Source: Ensifer sp. LC11
GTDB lineage: Bacteria > Pseudomonadota > Alphaproteobacteria > Rhizobiales > Rhizobiaceae
Direction of reading: 5' to 3'
DNA length: 64,000 nucleotides
NCBI RefSeq assembly: GCF_001695835.1
Contig: NZ_MBSO01000016.1
Coordinates: forward strand, 44,421 to 108,420
Positions 37,330 to 45,684 of this stretch are shown here, piece by piece; within the stretch, counting starts at the first letter, position 1; each line of letters opens with the position of its first letter. A model generated the notes under the pieces. The model was not told the origin of the DNA. It ran no database searches and saw nothing but the letters and a program-made list of their open reading frames with translations. The position numbers were made by a program, and so were the translations under genes.

Positions 37330-38051
37330 TCATCAACCCGAACTCCACCCGATCGATGACGGAACAGGCGCATCGCAGCGCCGAACGGGTCGCCGGGCCC
37401 CAGACCGATCTTGAATCCGTCAATCCGACCTCAAGCCCGGCCAGCATCGAAGGACATGCCGACGAGGCGATGGCGGTGCCGGCGATGCTTGCGGAAATCA
37501 GGAAGGGCGAAGCACGCGATGTCGATGCCTATGTCATCGCCTGCTTCGACGATCCCGGTCTTGGTGCCGCGCGTGAGATCGCCCGCGGTCCGGTCATCGG
37601 CATCTGTCAGGCGGCCGTCCAGGTGGCGATGACGATCGCGACGCGCTTCACCATCATCACCACTCTGCCACGCTCCGTGCCGATCATCGAGGATCTCGCC
37701 GAGGCCTATGGCGCCGGCCATCGCTGTCGGAAAGTCCGCTCCGTGGACATGCCTGTCCTGGCGCTGGAAGAGGATCTTGCCCATACCGAGGAGCTGCTGG
37801 CGCAGGAGATCCTCAAGGCTCGGAACGAGGATGGGGCCGAAGCGATCATCCTCGGCTGCGCCGGCATGTCCGAGCTCTGTGATCGCTTGAAGGTGCGTAC
37901 CGGCATGCCTGTGATCGATGGCGTGACGGCTGCCGTGAAGCTCGCCGAAGCGCTCGTCGGCGCTGGCTACGCTACCTCGAAGGTCGGCGCCTACGATTAT
38001 CCGCGCGTCAAGGACACCGCAGCCTGCCGGCTGATCGACATCGCGGGCTGA
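37317..38051 (+). CDS. Asp/Glu/hydantoin racemase family protein
   Basis: A 244-residue cytoplasmic racemase of the hydantoin/Asp-Glu family. It has the opening RILIINPNSTRSMTE, the first catalytic Cys region AYVIACFDDPGLGAAREIA, and the second catalytic Cys region GAEAIILGCAGMSELCDRL, giving the two-Cys 1,1-proton-transfer mechanism. Members epimerise 5-substituted hydantoins or allantoin. Overlap with the upstream 46-codon ORF suggests translational coupling. The GntR operator in its promoter links it to the transporter operon ending at 39056. Confidence 0.87.
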   Translation: MRILIINPNSTRSMTEQAHRSAERVAGPQTDLESVNPTSSPASIEGHADEAMAVPAMLAEIRKGEARDVDAYVIACFDDPGLGAAREIARGPVIGICQAAVQVAMTIATRFTIITTLPRSVPIIEDLAEAYGAGHRCRKVRSVDMPVLALEEDLAHTEELLAQEILKARNEDGAEAIILGCAGMSELCDRLKVRTGMPVIDGVTAAVKLAEALVGAGYATSKVGAYDYPRVKDTAACRLIDIAG

Positions 38052-38121
38052 CGTCCCCATCTGTGAAATCTGCCGGGCGGCGCGCCGCGCGCCCGGCACT
38101 GTGGCCATCGGGGCGCGACTG

Positions 38122-38772
38122 CTACCGGGTCAAGGCGTCGAGCTGTTCTTGCAGCGTCGCCACCTTCTGCTCCAGCGCCTCCAGCCGTTCCTCCAGCGCA
38201 GACAGTCCTGCGCCGCCCGATACAGGAGCAAATGCGGCCCGCTCGGCACTTGGCTGCTCCACCTCACCGCACAGGAGATGAGCAAAACGATCCTCGCGCT
38301 GGCCGGCGCCCCGGTTCAATTGCACGATCAGCGGTGGGCGGCGGCCGATCATCAGGTCGAGATTGTCCTTAAGGTCCTCGATCGACGAAAACCGCGCCAT
38401 GCGCTCGCTGCGCGCCCAGAGCTCGTAAGCTGTCTGCGGGCCGCGCAGCAACAGCAGGCCCAGCGTGACGATCTGCGGTGACGTTAGGGAAAACCGGCTC
38501 GCCACCATGTGTTCATAGCGCTCCACCCGCGAGGCGAACGCCTGTCGGACCAGGCCCTTTTGCGCCAGGGAGGCAAGCGCACGATGAACCTCCACCTGCT
38601 CCAGCGCCATGACCGGATCACGCGCCGTCTTCTGATTGGCGGCCGCGTGCGCCGCGTTGAGCGTCAACGGGTAGACGTCGGGCGTTGTTTCCTTCTTCTC
38701 GATCAGGCACCCGAGGATGCGGGCTTCAACGGCTGTGAGAACGGGGAAATCGGTGTCGGCGATCGTGTTCAT
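38122..38772 (-). CDS. YceH/DUF480 (UPF0502) family protein
   Basis: A 216-residue protein of the conserved YceH family: VEARILGCLIEKKETTPDVY, LTLNAAHAAANQKTARDPVM, LRGPQTAYELWARSERMARF. The fold is a pair of winged helices, followed here by a C-terminal coiled coil (LEERLEALEQKVATLQEQLD). Function is unknown. The ATG at 38772 is chosen over an in-frame TTG fifteen bases upstream. It interrupts the ureide/transporter region and looks unrelated to it. Confidence 0.85.
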   Translation of the reverse strand: MNTIADTDFPVLTAVEARILGCLIEKKETTPDVYPLTLNAAHAAANQKTARDPVMALEQVEVHRALASLAQKGLVRQAFASRVERYEHMVASRFSLTSPQIVTLGLLLLRGPQTAYELWARSERMARFSSIEDLKDNLDLMIGRRPPLIVQLNRGAGQREDRFAHLLCGEVEQPSAERAAFAPVSGGAGLSALEERLEALEQKVATLQEQLDALTR

Positions 38773-38996
38773 AGGGTCACTCTTCAAAACAACGCACTGG
38801 GTCGCGGGCCGCTTCTCCCATAGGGAGCATCACCCGCTTCATGGCCCTACCCTAACGTGAGTGTCGAAGCCCGGAAATGGTCTTCGGCCCATTTCGTTGC
38901 TTTCCGGTTATCAATCGCGCAGCTGGTGGCAGGGATGAAACATGGCGACCTGTTCGCAAAGCGGAATCCTCCCAGCGGCAAACAAGAGTGGCCGAC
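38773..38996. other. Intergenic stretch with no gene
   Basis: Between the YceH gene and the terminator of the transporter operon I see no supported open frame, repeat or RNA. It must hold the yceH promoter; no clear hexamers stood out. Confidence 0.3.
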
Positions 38997-39031
38997 AAAA
39001 AAGAGGCTCCGCACTGGCATAGCACGGAGCC
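38997..39031 (-). terminator. Intrinsic terminator of the peptide-type ABC/amidohydrolase operon
   Basis: On the minus strand GGCTCCG pairs with CGGAGCC across a 13-base loop and is followed by TCTTTTTT. It lies 25 bases after the stop of the last operon gene. Confidence 0.85.
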
Positions 39032-39055
39032 CAAGTCTCAGGGAAAGATGTCCGT

Positions 39056-40036
39056 TCAGGCCGCGTGGATTGCTTTGACCTGTTCCTCGACGCGATGGCA
39101 GGCAGCACGCGAACCGTCCGCGAAATTGCGCATCTCCGGCCTCTCGCTTTTGCAGCGGGCGTCTGCGAAGGGGCAGCGCGGATGGAAGGTGCAGCCGGAC
39201 GGCGGGTTCAGCGGGCTCGGCACTTCGCTGGCGGCAATGCTGCGCCCACGCTTCGGATCGGTGATATCGGGGATCGTCTCCAACAGCAGTTGTGTATAGG
39301 GATGCCGCGGATTGGCAAACAGCGTCTCGGTGTCCGCCTCCTCGACGATGCGCCCGAGATACATGACAGCGATACGGTCCGACATGTGGCGCACCACGCT
39401 CATGTCGTGGCTGATGAAAAGATAGGTCAGCCCCATCTCGTCCTGCAGCTTGCGCATGAGGTTCAGGATCTGCGCCTGCACCGAGACGTCGAGTGCCGAG
39501 GTCGGCTCGTCGCAGACGAGGAATTCGGGTTCTCCGGCAAGCGCCCGCGCGATCGAGATGCGCTGGCGCTGTCCGCCTGAAAACTCATGCGGGAACTTGC
39601 CGCCATCAGAGGGTGCAAGGCCGACGATCGTCAAAAGCTCGCCGACACGCTCCATGATCTCGGCTTCCGAATTGCGCAGCTTCAGCTCGCGCAGCGGTTC
39701 GGCGATGATGTTGCGCACGCGCCAGCGCGGATTGAGGCTCGCATAGGGATCCTGGAAGATCATCTGCGCCGAGAGTGGCTCGCCATTCTTGCCCGGCGCA
39801 AACCGTACCTCGCCTTCGCTGGCGCGGTATAGACCGGTGATGAGCCTTGCGACCGTAGACTTGCCGCAGCCGGACTCGCCGACGAGGCTCAGACAGCCGC
39901 CCATCGGAACGGTGAAGCTGATATCGTCCACGGCCCGCACGAACTGCTTCTGCTTGCGCTCGATCACACGGTTGAGCCACGGGGCGGAGACGTCGAAATT
40001 GCAGGTCAGGTCATTGACCGTCAGGGCATCACTCAT
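39056..40036 (-). CDS. Oligopeptide/dipeptide-type ABC transporter ATPase (DppF-like)
   Basis: A 326-residue cytoplasmic ATPase. Walker A is GESGCGKSTV, the signature is EFSGGQRQRISIARAL, Walker B is FLVCDEPTSALDV, and the C-terminal oligopeptide-transporter extension has the cysteine-rich NPPSGCTFHPRCPFADARC. GGAGGAG precedes the ATG at 40036, which overlaps the DppD-like stop. It pairs with that ATPase to power import by the permeases encoded upstream. Last gene of the operon. Confidence 0.92.
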   Translation of the reverse strand: MSDALTVNDLTCNFDVSAPWLNRVIERKQKQFVRAVDDISFTVPMGGCLSLVGESGCGKSTVARLITGLYRASEGEVRFAPGKNGEPLSAQMIFQDPYASLNPRWRVRNIIAEPLRELKLRNSEAEIMERVGELLTIVGLAPSDGGKFPHEFSGGQRQRISIARALAGEPEFLVCDEPTSALDVSVQAQILNLMRKLQDEMGLTYLFISHDMSVVRHMSDRIAVMYLGRIVEEADTETLFANPRHPYTQLLLETIPDITDPKRGRSIAASEVPSPLNPPSGCTFHPRCPFADARCKSERPEMRNFADGSRAACHRVEEQVKAIHAA

Positions 40037-41019
40037 AGAACTCCTCCTGCATTGAGCCAGCATGCGCTGACACCGGTGCCAACAGGTGTCGGTTCGGGCC
40101 GGTCCTTGCGGCAGCGGGGACCTGCATCCGGGCAGCGCGGGTTGAAGGCGCAGCCCGCCGGGATTGCATTCAGGCGCGGCATCGAACCATCGATCTGGTT
40201 CAGGCGCTCGACACGACGGCCAAGCGCCGGGATCGAGCCCATCAGGCCGCGGGTATAGGGATGGCGCGCATTCTTCAGCACCTCTGTGACCGGGCCGATC
40301 TCGACCAAGCGCCCCGCATACATGACGGCGACACGATCGGCCGTCTCGGCAATGACGCCCATGTCGTGGGTGACCAGCATGACCGCGGTGCCGTGATCGT
40401 CGCAGAGACGGCGAAGCAGCGATGTGATCTGCGCCTGGATCGAAACGTCAAGCGCCGTCGTCGGCTCGTCGGCAATGATCAGCTTCGGCTCAGCCGCGAG
40501 CGCGAGCGCAATGACGACACGCTGACGCATGCCGCCGGAGAACTGATGCGGATAGTGATCGTAACGGGCTTCGGGCGCCGGAATGCCGACTTCCTTCAGA
40601 AGCTGGATGGCGCGCGCCTTGGCATCGGCTTTCGAGAGTTTCAGATGAAGACGGATGGTTTCGAGAAGCTGTGCGCCGACGGTGAAGAGCGGGTTGAGCG
40701 AGGTCAGCGGATCCTGGAAGATCGCGCCGATCTGCCGGCCCCTCACCTGCTGCATCGCCTTGTCGTCGAGCTGGTCGATGCGCCGACCGCTAAGCCAGAC
40801 CTCGCCGCCTGAGACGCGGCCCGGCGGCTCCAAAAGCCCCTGGACAGCCAATCCGGTCATCGACTTGCCGGCGCCGGACTCGCCGACGACGCCCAGGATT
40901 TCGCCTGGGCGAATGCTGAGCGAAACGTCGGAAAGCGCCTGAACCGTTCCATGGCGGCCGGGGAACTCGACGCAGAGGCCGCGCACATCCAGCACGGCCG
41001 ATGAGAGATGTTCCGTCAT
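40033..41019 (-). CDS. Oligopeptide/dipeptide-type ABC transporter ATPase (DppD-like)
   Basis: A 328-residue ATPase with Walker A GESGAGKSMT, signature QFSGGMRQRVVIALAL, Walker B LIIADEPTTALDV, and the C-terminal Cys motif IPAGCAFNPRCPDAGPRC. GGAGGTGCAGCG precedes the ATG, which overlaps the upstream amidohydrolase stop. It forms the heterodimeric motor with the DppF-like protein. Confidence 0.92.
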   Translation of the reverse strand: MTEHLSSAVLDVRGLCVEFPGRHGTVQALSDVSLSIRPGEILGVVGESGAGKSMTGLAVQGLLEPPGRVSGGEVWLSGRRIDQLDDKAMQQVRGRQIGAIFQDPLTSLNPLFTVGAQLLETIRLHLKLSKADAKARAIQLLKEVGIPAPEARYDHYPHQFSGGMRQRVVIALALAAEPKLIIADEPTTALDVSIQAQITSLLRRLCDDHGTAVMLVTHDMGVIAETADRVAVMYAGRLVEIGPVTEVLKNARHPYTRGLMGSIPALGRRVERLNQIDGSMPRLNAIPAGCAFNPRCPDAGPRCRKDRPEPTPVGTGVSACWLNAGGVL

Positions 41020-42500
41020 CGCTGCACCTCCAATGGGTAGCTCGGCGGGAAGATCTCGCCGATCGGGGGATGGCCGAAGCTTCGTTCCGGATACTTGGCG
41101 ACCAGGCCATCGAACTGGGCCTGCGCTTTCGCGCGCGCAGCGTTCATATCGAAGCCTGCGACCTCGCCGTCGCGCATCGACAGACGGCCATCGACGAAGA
41201 CCGCCTTGGTGACGCGCCCCGATCCGCCGACGACGAGCGTCGTGATCGGATCGATGGCGGGTGCCATGTGGTGGTCCATGAGGTCGAAGACGGCGATGTC
41301 GGCGCCGGCGCCTGCTTCCAGGCGACCGAGATCCGTCCGGCCGAGCGCCTTGGCGCCGCCAAGTGTAGCGGCATCAAAGAGATCAGCGCAGCTGACCGCC
41401 GTCGGGTCGTTCTCGACCACACGGCAGGTGATCAGGCCGACCAGCAGGTTCATCAGCATGTCCGGCGGCGTCGTGTCGGTACCCATGGCGATGTTGATGC
41501 CGCGCGCCTTGACCGAGCGGAAGGAATTGAGCGCGCTGCCGCCGCGGGCCGAAACCAGCGGACAATGCACAATGCTGACGCCGTTTTCCGCGTAAAGGTT
41601 GAGATCGTTATCGGTCGCCTGCGTGGCATGCGGTGCGATCAGACGATCGCTCAGGAACCCGAAGCTTGCCAGCCACTCCGGCGCCGTCTTGCCGTGCAGG
41701 CGGCGGACAGTGTCGACCTCCATGGTGCCCTGCGCCGCATGCAGGCGGATCGGGCAATCAAGGTCGCGGGCCGCATCGGCGGTGCGGATGAGCAGCTTCT
41801 CGGTGCAGGTTTCCACCCGGTCCGGCGCCAGCAACCCCTTGACGAGGCCGCCATGACGACCCTCGTGCTCGCGGATGAAGCCGATCGCATCGTCGAGGCC
41901 CTTGAGACCGCGCGCCTCGTCGAAGATCGCTTCGAGCTGGCCCGGGGCCGTAACCATCATGCCGCCAGCGCGGTAGGCCGGGCTGAGATAGACGCGCAGG
42001 CCGAGGTCGCCGGCCGCATCCGAGGCAGCAGCGAACTCCCCGACGGTCTCACCCCATTCGCGATAGAAGAGCGAAGCGATCGGTGCGGCGGTGGTGATGC
42101 CGTTGAGCAGAAGCTGCGCAAAGGCGAAACGCTTCTGGAAAGCGAGTTCCTCCGGCGTGTACATCTCGTAGGGCCCGCGCTCGATATAGGAGCGCGGCCA
42201 GACGCGGCCCTTGGCCCAGCCGGGCTGATGATCGATCGACAGCACGGTCGTGTCGAGATCGGAGAGTGCGTCAAGGTCGATGAAGCCGGGGCTGATCATC
42301 GCCGCGCCGAAATCGATCCTGCGGGCCACCTCGCCTTCGAAACGTGGCCCGACGTAGAGCAGCGCGCCGCCTTCGATGACGACCTCGCCATTCGGGATCA
42401 GCCGGTGCGTACCGTCCCGGTGGCCGAGCACCCATTGCGCTGTCAGAAGCGTGCGCCCCTCAGGGCGATGGCCAAGTGTTAGGTCCTTGATGCTGTTCAT
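41016..42500 (-). CDS. Amidohydrolase-superfamily protein with altered HxH motif
   Basis: A 494-residue protein of the chlorohydrolase/cytosine-deaminase branch. The position of the usual first metal motif (HxH after PGF) reads GFIDLDALSDLDT, with no histidines. Later positions are conserved: RLHAAQG, IAPHATQATDND, IVHCPLVSARGG and the catalytic Asp in MGTDTTPPDM. It may bind a single metal or have changed chemistry. It overlaps both neighbours by four bases, so it is produced with the transporter and the other amidohydrolase and presumably acts on the imported compound or its first product. Confidence 0.82.
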   Translation of the reverse strand: MNSIKDLTLGHRPEGRTLLTAQWVLGHRDGTHRLIPNGEVVIEGGALLYVGPRFEGEVARRIDFGAAMISPGFIDLDALSDLDTTVLSIDHQPGWAKGRVWPRSYIERGPYEMYTPEELAFQKRFAFAQLLLNGITTAAPIASLFYREWGETVGEFAAASDAAGDLGLRVYLSPAYRAGGMMVTAPGQLEAIFDEARGLKGLDDAIGFIREHEGRHGGLVKGLLAPDRVETCTEKLLIRTADAARDLDCPIRLHAAQGTMEVDTVRRLHGKTAPEWLASFGFLSDRLIAPHATQATDNDLNLYAENGVSIVHCPLVSARGGSALNSFRSVKARGINIAMGTDTTPPDMLMNLLVGLITCRVVENDPTAVSCADLFDAATLGGAKALGRTDLGRLEAGAGADIAVFDLMDHHMAPAIDPITTLVVGGSGRVTKAVFVDGRLSMRDGEVAGFDMNAARAKAQAQFDGLVAKYPERSFGHPPIGEIFPPSYPLEVQR

Positions 42501-43693
42501 GGGATGGCTACCTCCGAAACGCCGTTACGGGCGATGACACGGCCACGCTTGACGACCAGCGGCCGCGGGGCGACGTCGACGACGGCATGCGCCAGTGTCT
42601 CGCCGGTGAGCAGGGTGAAATCGGCGTTGCAGCCGACCTCCAGGCCGTAGCCCTCGATGTCCATGACCTCGGCGCCGCCCTTGGAGCAGACATGCAATGC
42701 ATGTTCGAGATCGACATCGCGGCGCAGCCCGTTCTTCATGCCGAGGATGCGGGCGCGATCCATCATGTCGGGCTGGCCCCATGGGCCCCAGGTGTCACGG
42801 ATACCATCGCAGCCGGCGGCCACCTTGACGCCCGCCTCCTTCAGCCGAAGGATCGACGGCACGGTCGAAGACGGCGAACCTGTCGTGACAATGCGAACGT
42901 CGAGCTCGGCGATCTGTTCGATCAGGCCACCGACACGCAGATAGTCCGGCGCGCCAAGCGCAAACGCGTGGCTGATCGCAACCTTGCCCTGCATGCCGAG
43001 CGCGCGGATGCGCTCGAACATCATTTCCATGCTGAAGGCGCCGAGTTCACCTTGCTCGTGCAGGTGAATGTCGATCGGCTTGGCATGCTTGTCGGCGAGA
43101 CCGAAGATCGCGTCGAGGTGACCTTTCGGATCACGCTCGATGCCGCAAGGATCAATACCGCCAAGGACTTCCGCGCCGTTGCTCAGAGCCTGGTCGAGGA
43201 GTTCGATGGTGCCCGGGCGGGTGACAAGGCCCGACTGCGGGAAGGCGACGATCTCGATATCGATCACGCCCTCAAGCACCTTGCGGGTCTCGACGATGCC
43301 GTCCATCAGCCTGAGGCCGTGGGTGGTGTCGATGTCGACATGGCTGCGGATGTGACTTGCCCCATTGGCGGCCAGCATGATCGCCTGCCGCATCGACTGA
43401 CGGTGCGAGTCAATGCCGATTTCCAACCGCTGCTCGCGTTCGAAATCGATGCGTTCACGCAGCGTCGCAGACTTGGCGTTGACGTGCCACGGCATGCCCC
43501 AGACCGACTTGTCGAGATGGGTGTGGGCCTCGATAAGACCGGAGACCACGATGTGGCCGTTGCCGTCTTCCGTCGCCACGCCATCGGCGACGAGCCCCTT
43601 GCCGAAGGCCGCGATCTTGCCGCCGCGCACGAGAATGTCGAGCGCTTCGCCGGCATTGGGCCTGACGTTACGGATCAGGAGATTGGACATCAT
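42497..43693 (-). CDS. Amidohydrolase, cytosine-deaminase-like
   Basis: A 398-residue amidohydrolase resembling cytosine deaminase/AtzC proteins: metal motif EAHTHLDKS, IRSHVDIDT, IDIHLHEQGELGAFS, ISHAFALGAPD and the catalytic Asp in GCDGIRDTWGPWG. It should hydrolyse a C-N bond in a ring or amide-bearing compound. Two tandem ATGs exist (43693 and 43690); the second is better spaced from GAGGTGA. It is located between the permease and the unusual amidohydrolase in one operon, an arrangement that points to catabolism of the imported molecule. Confidence 0.87.
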   Translation of the reverse strand: MMSNLLIRNVRPNAGEALDILVRGGKIAAFGKGLVADGVATEDGNGHIVVSGLIEAHTHLDKSVWGMPWHVNAKSATLRERIDFEREQRLEIGIDSHRQSMRQAIMLAANGASHIRSHVDIDTTHGLRLMDGIVETRKVLEGVIDIEIVAFPQSGLVTRPGTIELLDQALSNGAEVLGGIDPCGIERDPKGHLDAIFGLADKHAKPIDIHLHEQGELGAFSMEMMFERIRALGMQGKVAISHAFALGAPDYLRVGGLIEQIAELDVRIVTTGSPSSTVPSILRLKEAGVKVAAGCDGIRDTWGPWGQPDMMDRARILGMKNGLRRDVDLEHALHVCSKGGAEVMDIEGYGLEVGCNADFTLLTGETLAHAVVDVAPRPLVVKRGRVIARNGVSEVAIP

Positions 43694-44644
43694 TCACCTC
43701 AATTTCGGATTGAGCGCATCGCGCAGCCAGTCACCGAGCAGGTTGACCGAGACCACGAGAAGGCAAAGCTGGACGACTGGGAAGAGCACGACCCACCATA
43801 CGCCCGAGAACAGGAACTGGTTGCCGAGGCGGATCAGCGTTCCCAGACTCGGCTGGCTCGGCGGCATGCCGATGCCGAGGAAGGAAAGCGTCGCCTCCGT
43901 CAGGATCGCCATGCCGAAGTTCAAGGTCGCGGCGACCAGGATCGGCGTCAGCGTGTTCGGCAGAATGTGCTTCAGCATGATGCGCCGTGCCGGCGTTTTC
44001 AGAAGGCGCGCGGCCTGAACATACTCCTTGCCGCGTTCGACGATCGTCTGGGCGCGCACGGTGCGTGCGTACTGCACCCAGGCGCTGAGCGTGATCGCCA
44101 GCACCAGAACGGCGGCGGAGCCGACGTCCCTCAGTTCCGGCGGCAGCATCTGGCGCGCGACAGCGCTGACGAGGATGGCGATGAGGATCGTCGGGATCGA
44201 CAGAAGCACATCGCCGATGCGCATCAGCAGGTTATCGATGAAGCGGCCGAAATAGCCGGCGACGAGGCCGAGGCTCAGACCGACGGCCAGTGAAAGGACC
44301 ACCGAGGCGACGCCGATCAGGATCGAGATGCGCGAGCCATAGAGGATGGCCGAAAGCATGTCGCGGCCTTGCGTGTCCGTGCCGAGCACGTAGGGCCATT
44401 GGCCGTCGGCCTCCCAGATCGGCGGCAACTCGGAATTCCAGAGTTCGAGCTGGGCCGGATCGAAAGGGTTCTGCGGCGCAATCAGCGGTGCGGCAAAGGC
44501 GGTTACGATCAGGAAAGTGAGGATGACCGCCCCGATGATCGCCGATGGCTTGTGGGTAAAGGACCACCAGAGATCGCTCTGGCGCCAGCGAGCAAGCCGG
44601 GATGGCCGGCGGGGCGGTGTGGTTTGCTGGACGTGATCTGTCAT
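43694..44644 (-). CDS. Peptide-type ABC transporter permease (DppC-like)
   Basis: A 316-residue permease with a cytoplasmic N-terminus, a first membrane segment at IIGAVILTFLIVTAFAAPLI and the family motif LGTDTQGRDMLSAILYGSRI. The coupling loop is EYVQAARLLKTPARRIMLKH, followed by the C-terminal ILTEATLSFLGIGMPP. The ATG at 44644 is chosen since the extension has no site. It pairs with the DppB-like permease encoded just upstream. Confidence 0.92.
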   Translation of the reverse strand: MTDHVQQTTPPRRPSRLARWRQSDLWWSFTHKPSAIIGAVILTFLIVTAFAAPLIAPQNPFDPAQLELWNSELPPIWEADGQWPYVLGTDTQGRDMLSAILYGSRISILIGVASVVLSLAVGLSLGLVAGYFGRFIDNLLMRIGDVLLSIPTILIAILVSAVARQMLPPELRDVGSAAVLVLAITLSAWVQYARTVRAQTIVERGKEYVQAARLLKTPARRIMLKHILPNTLTPILVAATLNFGMAILTEATLSFLGIGMPPSQPSLGTLIRLGNQFLFSGVWWVVLFPVVQLCLLVVSVNLLGDWLRDALNPKLR

Positions 44645-44654
44645 GACAGCGACC

Positions 44655-45626
44655 TCAGCGGGTGGCATCGCGCAACCGCGGATCGATGACCGCATAGGCG
44701 ATGTCGACCAGCGTATTGAGCGTGACGAAGATGAAGGAGACGATGCAGAGATACCCCGCCATGACTGGCATATCGAGGAAGGTCACCGCCTGGATGAAGA
44801 GCATGCCCATGCCCGGCCACTGAAAGACGGTTTCGGTGATCAGCGCGAAGGCGATCAGCGAGCCGAAATTCATCGCCGTCATGGTGACAACCGGCATGAG
44901 ACAGTTGCGGAGCGCATGGCGGAAATAGATTCGCCAGCGCGGCACACCGCGGGCACGGGCGAACTTGACGAAGTCGGACCGCAGAACCTCCATCATCTCG
45001 GCGCGCACGAGGCGCATGACCAGGGTGATCTGGTAGAGCGCGAGTGCAAGAGATGGCAGAAGCAGCGACGCGCGACCCGAGGCGGTCAGCAAACCGGTGC
45101 TCCACCAGCCGAACTGCACGACATCACCGCGGCCAAAGGCGGGGACGAGGCCGAGCGTCACGGCAAAGACGAGGATCAAGAGGATGCCGACGACGAAGCT
45201 CGGCAAGGAGACGCCGATGATACTGACGAATTGCAACCCCTCGGAATACCATCGCCCTCGGTGGATCGCGGTCAGGACGCCAAGCGGAAGGCCGATCAGG
45301 AGCGACAGGACGGTTGCGACCAGCGCCAGCTCCATCGTTGCCGGGAAGCGCTCGGCAATGAGCTTCATCACGTCCTGGCCGTTACGGTAGCTGATACCGA
45401 AATCACCCTGGGCGGCGTTGCCGACGAAGCGGCCGAACTGGGTGAGGAATGAATCGTTGAGCCCGAGCTTTTCGCGCAGCTCGATACGGTCGGCCTGCGA
45501 CATCTGCTCGTTGGCCATCAGCTCGACCGGATCGCCGGCGAAGCGGAAGATCAGGAAGGCGAGCAGTGCTACGGCAAGCATGACCAGCACGGCATTGGCC
45601 AACCGCTTGATGAGAAAGACAATCAT
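44655..45626 (-). CDS. Peptide-type ABC transporter permease (DppB-like)
   Basis: A 323-residue permease with an N-terminal membrane segment (KRLANAVLVMLAVALLAFLI), a periplasmic loop with DRIELREKLGLNDSFLTQFG, and the coupling loop DFVKFARARGVPRWRIYFRH. ITETVFQWPGMGMLFIQAV is the conserved C-terminal motif. It forms the translocation pore with the DppC-like protein. Confidence 0.92.
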   Translation of the reverse strand: MIVFLIKRLANAVLVMLAVALLAFLIFRFAGDPVELMANEQMSQADRIELREKLGLNDSFLTQFGRFVGNAAQGDFGISYRNGQDVMKLIAERFPATMELALVATVLSLLIGLPLGVLTAIHRGRWYSEGLQFVSIIGVSLPSFVVGILLILVFAVTLGLVPAFGRGDVVQFGWWSTGLLTASGRASLLLPSLALALYQITLVMRLVRAEMMEVLRSDFVKFARARGVPRWRIYFRHALRNCLMPVVTMTAMNFGSLIAFALITETVFQWPGMGMLFIQAVTFLDMPVMAGYLCIVSFIFVTLNTLVDIAYAVIDPRLRDATR

Positions 45627-45684
45627 TGGGTTTCTCGCTGAATGAGAAGGCCCGGCAGAGCAAACTCTGCCGGGGCAAGGAAAC

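Noticed and set aside
41001..42482. A 493-codon open frame on the plus strand
   Set aside because: Antisense to the unusual amidohydrolase, which is supported by operon overlaps and residual active-site motifs.
42587..44293. A 568-codon open frame on the plus strand
   Set aside because: It runs antisense through an amidohydrolase and the DppC-like permease, both well supported; the translation is low-complexity and unlike any family.
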